48,187 bases of DNA from Flavobacteriaceae bacterium UBA6231 (GTDB lineage Bacteria; Bacteroidota; Bacteroidia; Flavobacteriales; Flavobacteriaceae), in NCBI GenBank assembly GCA_002441545.1, contig DJWL01000151.1, forward strand, positions 1 to 48,187, in the 5' to 3' direction. A model generated the notes under the pieces. That model made no database searches. It was given only the letters and a program-made list of their open reading frames with translations, and was not told where the DNA came from. Position 1 is the stretch's first letter. Each line of letters begins with the position of its first letter. A program made the translations under genes and the position numbers. This document shows positions 15,255-25,347 of this stretch, one piece after another.

Positions 15255-17174
15255 TTAAGACTCTAGTTTAAATCGCACGTTGTTAACGCTTTCTTTAGAG
15301 CCTACCAATGTCACAATATCTCCCAAACGAAGCCTGGTAAAACCATGCGAAATAATAATCTGTCCTTTACGAACAACCGACAGCACAATGACATCTGAAG
15401 GAAAACGAAGGTTTCTTAAGGTAAGCCCATGGATATCACCGTTTCTAATTTCTACATCAACAGAATCTTGTGTAGAGTCTAAGCCCAGTAAAATTGAAGT
15501 TGCATTTGGAGAGCGCACAAAATGGTCAAGCAAGTTAACCATAGCCAAAGATGGGTCTACAATACGAACCCCTAAAGCGTTAAATTTATTTAAAAACACC
15601 CTAGACCCATTATAGCGCACAATAATATCCTTTATACCAAAGTGTTCATACATAATCTCAGAAATTTTGTAATTCTCAGAATCAGAAAGCAAGCAAACAA
15701 CCACATCGGCTTTTTCGACACTTAGATTTTTAAACTCAGATAGAGAAAAACTCTGTAAAGGAATAATATCAAAATTTTCGTTGCTTTCGGTGAAATCTTC
15801 TGTTTTGCAAAATATTCTAGGAACCCAACCTTGTTGTTTTAATGCCATAGCCAAAGCAATGGATTGATTTTCCAAACCAAAAATAATAGCGTCTTTAACA
15901 CCATCAAATTCAACGGGTTTAGATTTTAAATGACTTTCATCCACCATATTGATAGATAGCTTAAACAATGGCGGACCAACCAATTGATTAATGACAATAA
16001 TGGCTATAATAATAGTTTCAAATTCATAACCCCAAGAAGGGAATTCTTTGGCGATCAATGTAGTTAAACCTAATGCAACACCAGCTTGCGTAACATAAGG
16101 CATCCACGCTATAAAGGTGAATTTTTTATTATCTTTTGAAGCTATAACACCAAAAACACCACCAATAATAAGGGTTATAATTCTAAGTCCAAACAATGCA
16201 ATAGCTACCCAAAAGACACCAATTAAAGTATGAAATGATAATGCGGCTCCCGTTAAGGTAAAAAATATGATATAAATTGTTGGACTAATGCCTTCTAATA
16301 ACCCAGTAAACTCAACTCTGTTTTTACTGTAATTTGTGACAACGAAACTTCCAATAATACAAATTAGCAAAGGCTCTAAAGTGATTTCATGTAATAAATA
16401 TTGATGAGAGTAGATTTTAATTACTGAAGCAAACAGATACATACTATAACCCAAAAGCAAAATAATTACAGATTTAATTTGTTTATTAAGTTTTAATGAA
16501 AGCGATGTTTGAATGATTCTTCCCAGTAAGACACCTAAAGCAAATGAAAAAGTAAGCTCAATAAATAAAAAAACCAAAAATAGTAACCCCAAAGGTTCTT
16601 TGTGTATAATAGCTTTGGTGACAGCGAAACAAACGGCAAATAAGATAATAACCAATACATCTTTAACCACTGTTACACCCATCGCTGTTTTTGTGAATGG
16701 CCCATTAGCACGCATTTCATTAATAACAGCAATTGCTGAAGAGGGTGACCGAGCTACAAAAATAGTACCAAACAACATCGCAATAGCTATCTTAACATCT
16801 GGAGCTAAGTTGGACATAAAAGGGATATAAGATGCTGTAAAGTAAATAACGCTGGTGCTTAAAAAAAATGTAATCACTAATTGTCCAAACGTCATCCACT
16901 TTATACTTTTTAATCTACTACGCAATTCCTTTAAGTATAATTCTGAACCAGCCGAGAAAGCGATAATAGATAAAGCAATGTCATTTAAAAAGCGAAGTTT
17001 AGGTAAAGATTCATGGGGAATAAACTTTAATACAGAAGAACCCGCAATAATACCTGTAACAATTAGCCCAGTAATTAAAGGAAACTTAATTTTTTGAAAA
17101 GCTTTTGCAATTTGACACCCAGCAATCGATACAATTGTAAAACCTATTAAAAGAATAAAAAAGTTCAAATTCAT
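15255..17174 (-). CDS. Cation:proton antiporter (CPA2-like) with TrkA-N-like and TrkA-C domains
   Basis: A membrane exchanger for monovalent cations and protons. The first ~400 residues form about 12 hydrophobic helices of the Na+/H+ exchanger fold (LITGLIVTGIIAG near the start, VARSPSSAIAVINEMRANGP in the ion-binding region). A degenerate Rossmann-type segment follows (about 418-530, DAIIFGLENQSIALAMALKQ), in which the glycine-rich NAD motif is reduced to GLENQS. It ends in a TrkA-C domain (about 560-639, IRNGDIHGLTLRNLRFPSD, LRLGDIVTLVGS). Such domains gate transport by nucleotide or c-di-AMP binding; which ligand is used here is unknown. The gene is divergent from the second antiporter, with 201 bp between starts. 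Confidence 0.87.
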   Translation of the reverse strand: MNLNFFILLIGFTIVSIAGCQIAKAFQKIKFPLITGLIVTGIIAGSSVLKFIPHESLPKLRFLNDIALSIIAFSAGSELYLKELRSRLKSIKWMTFGQLVITFFLSTSVIYFTASYIPFMSNLAPDVKIAIAMLFGTIFVARSPSSAIAVINEMRANGPFTKTAMGVTVVKDVLVIILFAVCFAVTKAIIHKEPLGLLFLVFLFIELTFSFALGVLLGRIIQTSLSLKLNKQIKSVIILLLGYSMYLFASVIKIYSHQYLLHEITLEPLLICIIGSFVVTNYSKNRVEFTGLLEGISPTIYIIFFTLTGAALSFHTLIGVFWVAIALFGLRIITLIIGGVFGVIASKDNKKFTFIAWMPYVTQAGVALGLTTLIAKEFPSWGYEFETIIIAIIVINQLVGPPLFKLSINMVDESHLKSKPVEFDGVKDAIIFGLENQSIALAMALKQQGWVPRIFCKTEDFTESNENFDIIPLQSFSLSEFKNLSVEKADVVVCLLSDSENYKISEIMYEHFGIKDIIVRYNGSRVFLNKFNALGVRIVDPSLAMVNLLDHFVRSPNATSILLGLDSTQDSVDVEIRNGDIHGLTLRNLRFPSDVIVLSVVRKGQIIISHGFTRLRLGDIVTLVGSKESVNNVRFKLES

Positions 17175-17375
17175 AAAGATTGATTCCTATTGGGCAAGAT
17201 AAATTTAAAAAAACCTGTTGAACCTACAAGATATATTAAATTATAAGAAAACTATCTCTAATTGAAATTAAAACAATTGTTTATTATGCTAATAGCTATT
17301 CTAATAAAAAGAAACTTAACTAAAGGATTGATTTTTTCATGTTTTTATTAGTATTTTAACACAAAAATTTATTGC

Positions 17376-19196
17376 ATGTTAGAACTTGCCGGCATTATTA
17401 TTTTAGGAATATTAGCACAATGGGTGGCTTGGAAGTTTAAAATTCCAGCTATTCTCCCTTTAATATTGATTGGTTTATTAGTAGGTCCTATTGCGGCTGA
17501 ATTTTTAAGTGATGATGGCTCAAAATGGATAGAACCTGTTTGGAATGGTACTAAAGGATTATTTCCTGGAGAAGGATTGTTTTATTTTGTGTCTTTAGCC
17601 ATAAGTATTATTCTGTTCGAAGGTGGTTTAACCCTAAAACGAGCCGAAATAAAACATGTGGGTCCTGTAATAACCAAACTCATCACATTGGGTTCTACCA
17701 TTACTTTTTTTGGCGCAGGTTTATTGTCTCGTTATATATTTGGACTTAGTTGGGAAATTTCGTTTTTGTTTTCGGCATTAATCATTGTTACCGGACCAAC
17801 AGTTATAACACCTATTTTAAGAAATATACCTCTCAAAAAAGATATTTCAACAGTATTAAAATGGGAAGGCATTTTAATTGATCCTATAGGAGCCTTAGTT
17901 GCGGTATTGGTTTTTGAATTTATTAGCGTGGAAGACGATAGTGGTTTTACCAAAACAGCTTTGATTGAATTTGGAAAAATCATTCTTTTTGGAACTACCT
18001 TTGGTTTTACTTTTGCACACGCTTTAGCGTTTGCGGTTAATAAAAAACTCATTCCACACTACTTGTTGAATGTTGTGTCGCTTTCTGCTGTATTGTTGGT
18101 TTTTGTTGAATCTGAAATTTTTGCTCATGAATCTGGTCTGCTTGCAGTTGTGGTTATGGGAATGGTTTTGGGTAACGGCAAACTGGAAAACATTAAGGAA
18201 TTGCTTTATTTTAAAGAATCTTTAAGTGTTTTACTTATATCGATTCTATTTATTTTGTTAGCAGCCAATATTAATATTGACGATTTAATGTTACTTTATA
18301 GATGGGAAACAGCTGCACTTTTTGCTTCTGTAGTATTTATTTTAAGACCTATTGGTGTTTTTTTGTCGACCATAGGATCTAAACTTCAATTTAACGAAAA
18401 GCTTTTTATTAGTTGGGTTGGACCAAGAGGAATTGTTGCAGCAGGTATTGCTTCACTTTTTGGTAGCAAACTGCTAAAAGAAGGAGTTGCTGGAGCTGAA
18501 TATATTACACCTTTAGTGTTTATGATTGTTCTTGGAACAGTATTACTAAATGCTACAACAGCAAGAATTTTCGCAAAACTTGTAGGCGTATTTCTAAAAA
18601 AATCTGAAGGGATTTTAATAATTGGAGCATCACAATTTTCTAGGTTAATTGGCAGGTATTTAGAAGACAACGGCAGACACGTTGTTTTAATAGATAGCAA
18701 CCAAAATAATATACTATTAGCCCAAGACTTAGGATTAGAGGCTTTCAATGTCGACATTTATTCGGAAACTTTGGAAGATAATATAGAACTTAACGATGTT
18801 GGGTTTTTAATGGCACTCACAGGAAGCTCTGACATTAACGAATATGCCATTAATAAATTTAGCCAACAATTTGGAGAAAATGGTTCGTTTAGATTAATTT
18901 CTGTTGAAGAAATGAGCAATCCCGAAAATAGCCCAAGAGAAGGATTATTTTCACACACAGATGATTTTATAAAGCTTACAGAAGTGGCACGTAAATACCC
19001 TATAATTCATGAAATCGAAATTAAAGATCGCGCTCATTATGAAAAGTTAATTGAAATTACCAATAAGGATGAGGATAGAATCCCTTTATTAGTAATGGAT
19101 AAACGAGGTGTTCTTGAAATCATCTCGTCTTATAATACTGCTATTAGTAAAGTAGAAAAAGGGTATAAACTGGTATATTTAGGCAAGCGTTTTTAA
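17376..19196 (+). CDS. Cation:proton antiporter (CPA1/NhaP-like) with TrkA-N domain
   Basis: A second exchanger, 606 residues. About 12 hydrophobic helices cover residues 1-405, with FEGGLTL at about 81-87, TGPTVITPILR at about 140-150 and GPRGIVAAGIASL at about 349-361, all typical of NhaP-type Na+(K+)/H+ antiporters. A TrkA-N domain starts at about 410 (ILIIGASQFSRLIGRYLEDN) and ends in an acidic Asp after the second strand (VVLIDSN), which suggests NAD(H) binding. The C-terminal 80 residues look like a small regulatory tail. It is divergent from the CPA2-like gene, so the two could share control. It ends in a strong bidirectional terminator. Confidence 0.9.
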   Translation: MLELAGIIILGILAQWVAWKFKIPAILPLILIGLLVGPIAAEFLSDDGSKWIEPVWNGTKGLFPGEGLFYFVSLAISIILFEGGLTLKRAEIKHVGPVITKLITLGSTITFFGAGLLSRYIFGLSWEISFLFSALIIVTGPTVITPILRNIPLKKDISTVLKWEGILIDPIGALVAVLVFEFISVEDDSGFTKTALIEFGKIILFGTTFGFTFAHALAFAVNKKLIPHYLLNVVSLSAVLLVFVESEIFAHESGLLAVVVMGMVLGNGKLENIKELLYFKESLSVLLISILFILLAANINIDDLMLLYRWETAALFASVVFILRPIGVFLSTIGSKLQFNEKLFISWVGPRGIVAAGIASLFGSKLLKEGVAGAEYITPLVFMIVLGTVLLNATTARIFAKLVGVFLKKSEGILIIGASQFSRLIGRYLEDNGRHVVLIDSNQNNILLAQDLGLEAFNVDIYSETLEDNIELNDVGFLMALTGSSDINEYAINKFSQQFGENGSFRLISVEEMSNPENSPREGLFSHTDDFIKLTEVARKYPIIHEIEIKDRAHYEKLIEITNKDEDRIPLLVMDKRGVLEIISSYNTAISKVEKGYKLVYLGKRF

Positions 19197-19211
19197 AAAC
19201 ACTTTATAAAG

Positions 19212-19244
19212 CAAAAACATCCAAAAATTTTTTGGATGTTTTTG
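19212..19244. terminator. Bidirectional terminator between antiporter and GH31 genes
   Basis: CAAAAACATCCAAAAA and TTTTTGGATGTTTTTG form a near-perfect hairpin between convergent stops, giving a T-rich end on both strands. Confidence 0.85.
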
Positions 19245-19256
19245 TTTTAATTAAAA

Positions 19257-21659
19257 TTATAAAATTTGAATTTCTGTAAAATCTTTAGGAATGATGAACG
19301 AATTTTCACTTTTTACCTTTGTTTTTTCAAATTGAAAATCTTCTTTATCAATTATAATTTTAGAAACATTAAAAGGAAACCCGTGTAAGTTTATTTTAAA
19401 GGTTTCAAAAGGCGCAACATATTTGCCAGATTTGTGTTGATGAATGCTTAATTCTGTTTTGGTTCCAATCAAATTTAGATTTCTTAAGCTATAACGGCCT
19501 TTTATATAATCATAACCATCATGAGCATCCTCATAAATTTGAGAGGATTCCTTACCGTTTTTATAATAAACATCAAGGGTTATTTGTTCAATGGTTTTTT
19601 CTCCAACATATTGTTGTACAGGGTATTTTGGAATGATTGCACCTTCTTTTACAAATATTGGCATACTATCTAAATCTGCATCTACCCAAAGTTCCTGACC
19701 TCCTTCAATAAGTTCGTCTGTCCAGAAATTATACCAATTCCCTAAAGGAGTGTACATTCGTCTTCCCTTAGCGTTAGGTTCAATAATGGGGCAAACTAAG
19801 ATTTTCTCTCCAAAAATAAACTCATCATTTCTATAATGAGTATGTGAATCTAATTGGTCATAAAGTACAAGCGATTTTAAAATTGGAATTCCTTCGGTAG
19901 TATACCTCCAAAAAGATGTATACAAATAAGGTAATAATTGGTAACGCAACTCAATAAATTTTCTAACCACGTTAGTCACGTTAGTACCAAAAGCCCAGGG
20001 CTCTTGGTCTCCATGGTCTCCAGAAGAATGCGTTCTACAAAAAGGATGGAAAACCCCTAATTGTATCCAACGCGCATATAACTCTCCATTAGGTTGTTCA
20101 GCAAATCCACCTATATCTGAGCCAATAAATGAAAAACCAGACATACACATGCGTTGTGCTTGAATATTGGCTATGCTTAAGTGCTCCCAAGTTGCTACAT
20201 TATCACCTGTCCAACTAGAGGTGTAACGCTGCGTACCAGAAAAAGCAGCACGAGTAATAACAAAAGGTCTTTTAGGATATGAGAACTTTTTTAAACCTTG
20301 GTAGGTTGCTCTAGCCATTTGCATTCCATATACGTTGTGTGCTTTTCTGTGACTACAAAGATTGCCTTCATAATTATGTCTTACATCGTTAGGAAATGAT
20401 TTTCCTGGAACATCCATAACGGCTGGTTCATTCATATCATTCCAAACACCTTTAACACCTATATCTTCTACTAATTCTTTAAATAAATCGGACCACCAAT
20501 CACGCACTTCAGGGTTTGTAAAATCAGGGAAATAACATTCACCAGGCCATACTTTACCTTTCATATATGGGCCATCAGCTCGTTTACAGAAATAATCTTT
20601 TTCTAGCCCTTCTTTATAAATACTATAATCGTTATCAATTTTAATTCCTGGATCAATGATTACAATAGTTTTAAACCCATCTTCAGCCAATTCTTTAACC
20701 ATTCTTTTTGGGTCTGGAAAATGTTCGTTACTCCAAGTAAAACATCTAAAACCTTCCATGTAATCAATATCTAAATAAATAGCGTCACAAGGAATTTGTA
20801 ATTCTCTAAATTTTGAGGTAATTTCTTTTACTTTGGCTTCAGGATAATAGCTCCATTTACACTGATGATATCCTAAAGCCCATAAAGCTGGCATTTCATG
20901 AGGTTTTCCTGTTAAATCTGTGTAGTTGGCAACAACCTCAGACATGTCTGGGCCATAGAAAAAATAGAAGTTCATTTCACCTCCTTCGGCCCAAAAACTT
21001 GTAATATTTCTACGCTCATGACAGAAATCAAAATGTGAGCGAAAAGAATTATCAAAAAAGATTCCGTATGCTTTTTTATTTTGCAATAATCCAGTGTAAA
21101 AGGGAATTGCTTTGTAAATTGGATCTGAATCTTTTCCAAAGGCGTATGAATCTGTTACCCAGTTTTCAAAACGTTTTCCTTTTAAATTGTTATCAACAGG
21201 TTTGTCTCCTAAACCATAATAAGCTTCACTACTATGTGATATTTTTGACATTTTTACAATGTCTCCTCCAAATTCATAGCTTTCTTCCCAATGAAATCCT
21301 AGTTCATCTTCGCAAATCACATCAAGGTCTTTAGCGTCTAGAATAGATGTGCGTGTGTCTAGTTTTGAAATATAACAAACAAGTTTAGAAGTCGTTATAA
21401 TATATTTTTCATCATCTTCTGTGACTTCAAGAAAATTGTAGCCCCTGCTTGCATATTTGGTAATGGCATACGAGAAATCTTTTTCAAAAACACCAGTTGT
21501 TGTATATCTAAATCTTATAACACTATCTCTTACAACTGTAACATGTAAGGTTACATTATTTTCTGTAGTAAAAGAAAGTGTGTCTAGGTTTTTTTTGTAT
21601 GAAATTATTTTGGACGGAAATAAGTTTCCTTTGTATTCTAATTCAGTATTTAATATCAT
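19257..21659 (-). CDS. GH31 alpha-glucosidase, cytosolic
   Basis: A family 31 retaining alpha-glucosidase. The nucleophile motif VWNDMNEP puts Asp at about 408; the acid/base Asp is about 486 in SSWTGDNVATW. YLDIDYMEG (about 295-303), FIGSDIGGF and the N-terminal galactose-mutarotase-like domain (about 20-230) complete the family pattern. No signal peptide is present, so it should act in the cytosol on maltose, oligomaltosides or debranched glucan ends. It lies downstream of the glucan-synthesis genes on the same strand, 134 bp after glgB, but a terminator in that gap suggests separate expression or read-through. Length 800 is normal. Confidence 0.93.
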   Translation of the reverse strand: MILNTELEYKGNLFPSKIISYKKNLDTLSFTTENNVTLHVTVVRDSVIRFRYTTTGVFEKDFSYAITKYASRGYNFLEVTEDDEKYIITTSKLVCYISKLDTRTSILDAKDLDVICEDELGFHWEESYEFGGDIVKMSKISHSSEAYYGLGDKPVDNNLKGKRFENWVTDSYAFGKDSDPIYKAIPFYTGLLQNKKAYGIFFDNSFRSHFDFCHERRNITSFWAEGGEMNFYFFYGPDMSEVVANYTDLTGKPHEMPALWALGYHQCKWSYYPEAKVKEITSKFRELQIPCDAIYLDIDYMEGFRCFTWSNEHFPDPKRMVKELAEDGFKTIVIIDPGIKIDNDYSIYKEGLEKDYFCKRADGPYMKGKVWPGECYFPDFTNPEVRDWWSDLFKELVEDIGVKGVWNDMNEPAVMDVPGKSFPNDVRHNYEGNLCSHRKAHNVYGMQMARATYQGLKKFSYPKRPFVITRAAFSGTQRYTSSWTGDNVATWEHLSIANIQAQRMCMSGFSFIGSDIGGFAEQPNGELYARWIQLGVFHPFCRTHSSGDHGDQEPWAFGTNVTNVVRKFIELRYQLLPYLYTSFWRYTTEGIPILKSLVLYDQLDSHTHYRNDEFIFGEKILVCPIIEPNAKGRRMYTPLGNWYNFWTDELIEGGQELWVDADLDSMPIFVKEGAIIPKYPVQQYVGEKTIEQITLDVYYKNGKESSQIYEDAHDGYDYIKGRYSLRNLNLIGTKTELSIHQHKSGKYVAPFETFKINLHGFPFNVSKIIIDKEDFQFEKTKVKSENSFIIPKDFTEIQIL

Positions 21660-21708
21660 AAATAGCGCAATTTTGTAAAAGGCGAAAATACTGAAATTAA
21701 TAAATTTT

Positions 21709-21740
21709 AATCCCGCTTTTTTAGTAAAAAAAGCGGGATT
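21709..21740 (-). terminator. Rho-independent terminator after glgB
   Basis: AATCCCGCTTTTTT and AAAAAAGCGGGATT around a 4-base loop, about 53 bp past the glgB stop. It separates the glucan operon from the GH31 gene. Confidence 0.85.
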
Positions 21741-21793
21741 AAATTATAGAGTACATAAAGTAAATGGTTAATAATTAAATAAATCTTAACGTT

Positions 21794-23704
21794 TTAAGAT
21801 TTTATTTTAAACACTATGATGCTTAATGGAGGCAAGACAAGTTTGGCGGAATAATCCCTTCCATTCCAAGCTTGTTTTTTTATGGTAATATCGTTTTTAT
21901 TTGAAACTCCGCTTCCTCCAAATTCTATAGCGTCACTATTAAAAACTTCTTCAAGTTTTCCTTTTAAAGGAACACCTATACAGTATTTATCATGAACAGT
22001 TGGAGTAAGATTGCAAACAACAATGACATTTTCTGCTTCTCTATATCCTTTTCTAATATATGATATTACCGAATTTTCGTGATCATCATAGCTTATCCAC
22101 TCAAAACCCTGTCCACTAAAGGCCACTTCAAATAAAGCGGGTGTATTCTTGTAAAATGTATTTAATGCCTTAAAATAATTTTGAAGATTTTTATGAGGAT
22201 CAAATTCTAATAAATTCCAGTTTAAACTACCTTGAAAATCCCATTCATTATATTGTCCAAATTCACCACCCATAAACAGTAATTTGGTGCCTGGATGTGT
22301 AAACATGTAGCCATATAATAAGCGTAAATTGGCAAATCGTTGCCACTCGTCACCGGGCATTCTTCCTAACAAAGAGTTTTTACCATAAACAACCTCATCG
22401 TGCGATAACGGCAACATGAAATTTTCACTAAAAGCGTATGCTAAACTAAATGTAATTTCATTTTGATGATATTTTCTATATACTGGGTCTTTAGCAAAAT
22501 ATTCCAAAGTATCATGCATCCAACCCATCATCCACTTCATACCAAAACCAAGTCCACCTATAAAAGTAGGTTTTGAAACCATAGGAAACGCTGTTGATTC
22601 CTCTGCAATGGTTTGAACGTCTGGAAATGATTTATAAACTTCTGTGTTTAATTCTTTAAGAAAATCAATCACTTCAAGATTTTCTCTTCCTCCATAAATA
22701 TTTGGTTCCCATTCGCCATCTTCTCTAGAATAATCTAAAAATAACATGGATGCTACAGCGTCAACACGCAAGCCATCTGCATGATATTGATCTAACCAAA
22801 ATACAGCATTACTAATAAGAAATGATTTAACTTCGTTTCGGCCATAATTAAATATTAAACTTTTCCAATCTTGATGATATCCTTTTCTTCTATCAGGATG
22901 TTCATATAAACAAGAACCGTCAAAAAAGCCTAATCCATGTGCGTCTTCAGGAAAATGTGATGGTACCCAATCTAAAATAATGCCTATATCATTTTGATGT
23001 AATTTATCTACCAAATATTTAAACTCTTCGGGATATCCGAATCTAGAAGTAGGAGCAAAGTACCCTGTAACTTGATAACCCCATGACGGATCATAAGGAA
23101 ATTCCATAATTGGCATGAGCTCTACGTGTGTAAAATTCATGTCTTTAACATAAGTTACTAACTCATCTGCTAACTCAAAATAAGATAAAAAACGATCTTC
23201 TTCAACTTGTTTTTTCCATGACCCCAAATGGACTTCATAAACCGAATATGGTGCATCAAGTGCATTATGTTTTTTGCGTTTTTTCAGCCACGAGCTATCT
23301 TTCCATTTGTAAGTATCATCCCAAACAATAGAAGCTGTTTTTGGAGGATGTTCACAACGTCTTGCGTATGGATCTGCTTTTTCGGTTTTTATATCATTAT
23401 GATGACTATGAATTTTGTATTTATAAATATTTCCTTTTCCAACAAAAGGAATAAAACCCTCCCATATTCCGCTTCCATCCCAACGAACATTTAATTGATG
23501 CTCGCCTTCTATCCAAAAGTTAAAATCTCCAATAACCGAAACAGATTTGGCACTTGGAGCCCAAACCGAAAAATAGGTGCCGTCTATTCCGTCAACAGTT
23601 GTGATATGAGACCCAAACTTTTCATATAATCTGTAATGTTTTCCTGCTTTAAAAAGGTTGATATCAAAGTCTGAAAATAGACTGTAAACTTTTACTTTTG
23701 CCAT
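21794..23704 (-). CDS. glgB: 1,4-alpha-glucan branching enzyme
   Basis: A GH13 enzyme that makes alpha-1,6 branches in glycogen-type glucan. A CBM48 domain covers about residues 30-115 (GTYFSVWAPSAKSVSVIGDFN). The catalytic barrel shows VELMPIMEFP, the nucleophile Asp at about 315 in DGLRVDAVASM, the acid/base Glu at about 368 in TIAEES and the third acid in LSHDEVVYGK. The 636-residue length is that of the shorter GlgB form lacking the extra N1 module. It starts 6 bp after the maltokinase stop and is the last gene before the terminator. In the GlgE pathway GlgB branches the chains that GlgE extends. Confidence 0.96.
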   Translation of the reverse strand: MAKVKVYSLFSDFDINLFKAGKHYRLYEKFGSHITTVDGIDGTYFSVWAPSAKSVSVIGDFNFWIEGEHQLNVRWDGSGIWEGFIPFVGKGNIYKYKIHSHHNDIKTEKADPYARRCEHPPKTASIVWDDTYKWKDSSWLKKRKKHNALDAPYSVYEVHLGSWKKQVEEDRFLSYFELADELVTYVKDMNFTHVELMPIMEFPYDPSWGYQVTGYFAPTSRFGYPEEFKYLVDKLHQNDIGIILDWVPSHFPEDAHGLGFFDGSCLYEHPDRRKGYHQDWKSLIFNYGRNEVKSFLISNAVFWLDQYHADGLRVDAVASMLFLDYSREDGEWEPNIYGGRENLEVIDFLKELNTEVYKSFPDVQTIAEESTAFPMVSKPTFIGGLGFGMKWMMGWMHDTLEYFAKDPVYRKYHQNEITFSLAYAFSENFMLPLSHDEVVYGKNSLLGRMPGDEWQRFANLRLLYGYMFTHPGTKLLFMGGEFGQYNEWDFQGSLNWNLLEFDPHKNLQNYFKALNTFYKNTPALFEVAFSGQGFEWISYDDHENSVISYIRKGYREAENVIVVCNLTPTVHDKYCIGVPLKGKLEEVFNSDAIEFGGSGVSNKNDITIKKQAWNGRDYSAKLVLPPLSIIVFKIKS

Positions 23705-23710
23705 GTTTAG

Positions 23711-25345
23711 TTAATGATTAATAATGTTAGAAATTCCTTTTAAAGGAATAACGGCCCATTGTGGACGAGAATTGAGTTCGTAACCCAATTCATAGACTGC
23801 TTTTTCAAGTAAGCAGTATTTTAAAATGAAAATACGTTCTTGATTATATCCTAAATTTAAATTAGCGTTTTGTGTTTCAGTAACATAAGTTCCTAAAAAA
23901 AGACCTGTAATATAACCATATAATATCTCACCAGCTTTAAATAAGTCTTCTTGAGGTGCTTTATAGTGGTCTTTTATATTATTGAAAATTGTCGCATAAA
24001 TTGCGTAATGAAAAGACCTGAATAAGCCAGCAACATCTTTAAGCGGAGGTTGCTTTACCTTTCGATCTCTAATGGTACTTTCTGGTTCTCCTTCAAAATC
24101 TAAAATAAAGAAATCATCATCATCAACCAAAATTTGACCTAAATGGTAATCACCATGAACTCGAATACGCTCCCCTTTAAGTTTGGTCCAATCAAAGGTT
24201 ACAAAACGTTTTCTGATAAGATTTTTTTTATCAAGAAATTCATTTGCTAATTCTAAAGCCAATCCATCTAATTTATGCAGATTATTTTCAATAGTGTTTA
24301 GTCTGTTTTGAAACTGGTAAAGCATTCTGTTTTTTAACCAAACCGTATAATCATCATTAAAATGAGTAGGCGTAAAGGCGGTTTCTTCAAATTCTGAACC
24401 CAATGCAATGTGCATTTCAGCAGTACGTTTTGCTAAAGTTTTAACTTTTGAAAACAAGTTTAATCCAGCCCAATCAATAATTTGTGGAGGAATGTCTTTA
24501 ATGTTTAAACGCTGAAATAATGTTGTTTTTGGTAATGAATGGATTTTAATTTTTTTATGTTCTAAATTTGAAAATACTTTATGTAATTCTTTAAGCATAT
24601 ATTCCCAAGCATCGCCTTCATTTGGAACCATTTCTTGAAGTAAAGCTATGGTAATATAATCATTGTCTGAATCTACTATGTTTATGCTTCCTAAATAAGC
24701 GGGTGTATTTTTAAAGCCTTTTTTCTCGGATAAAAACTGACTCATTTCAAAATCTGGGTTTTTATCGGCATAAATACGTCTGAAGAATTTCAAAACATAT
24801 TTATCATTATAAATTAATGAGGTATTACTTTGTTCTAATCCCATAAATCTTGAAGATTCATAGGTAATATTATTTAATAGAATACTTTTATGATACTGTA
24901 CTTTTGTGGTATCTTTAGGTAGCGCTGTAACAATACGTTCAAAAACTAACTTTCTGAATGATTCAAGGTTTGTGGCATCAATAATAAACCCTTCCTTCCC
25001 TTTAATACTTATAGGGAGTATGCGGTCTTTATGGGAAAAATTCTCATCAGTAACAAAGGCTATTGGTAAAAAATAATGTTGATAAAAAGCCTCTACAAAA
25101 TTAACTTCCAGAATCAAACCATAATAAACTTCACCAAATTGCTGAATTCTAAAATATTCAGACAGTTCAATGTATTTCATTTTGCTGGCTTTGCCACCAT
25201 ACCAACGTTGGTTTAAAATATAATTACCTAATACATCAGAAAGAAAAACTTTTACAAACGATTTATTTTCTAACAAATCATCCCAATTATCATCGAAATT
25301 GAAAGACTGCATAATCGTTGTTTTTGTTTCTTCTTTTTTAGACAT
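23711..25345 (-). CDS. Maltokinase (Mak/Pep2-like)
   Basis: An ATP-dependent kinase that makes maltose-1-phosphate, the GlgE donor. The N-terminal cap carries NQRWYGGKASKM, the signature of the maltokinase N-cap. The C-terminal half has the aminoglycoside-phosphotransferase fold with the catalytic loop RVHGDYHLGQ and the metal-binding FILDFEGEPE. The 544 residues are a stand-alone maltokinase; in many bacteria this unit is fused to trehalose synthase TreS, and automated tools often call it 'trehalose synthase'. No TreS is encoded in this window. It overlaps nothing but sits only 2 bp after glgE and 5-6 bp before glgB, so it is firmly within the operon. Confidence 0.9.
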   Translation of the reverse strand: MSKKEETKTTIMQSFNFDDNWDDLLENKSFVKVFLSDVLGNYILNQRWYGGKASKMKYIELSEYFRIQQFGEVYYGLILEVNFVEAFYQHYFLPIAFVTDENFSHKDRILPISIKGKEGFIIDATNLESFRKLVFERIVTALPKDTTKVQYHKSILLNNITYESSRFMGLEQSNTSLIYNDKYVLKFFRRIYADKNPDFEMSQFLSEKKGFKNTPAYLGSINIVDSDNDYITIALLQEMVPNEGDAWEYMLKELHKVFSNLEHKKIKIHSLPKTTLFQRLNIKDIPPQIIDWAGLNLFSKVKTLAKRTAEMHIALGSEFEETAFTPTHFNDDYTVWLKNRMLYQFQNRLNTIENNLHKLDGLALELANEFLDKKNLIRKRFVTFDWTKLKGERIRVHGDYHLGQILVDDDDFFILDFEGEPESTIRDRKVKQPPLKDVAGLFRSFHYAIYATIFNNIKDHYKAPQEDLFKAGEILYGYITGLFLGTYVTETQNANLNLGYNQERIFILKYCLLEKAVYELGYELNSRPQWAVIPLKGISNIINH

Positions 25346-25347
25346 TT

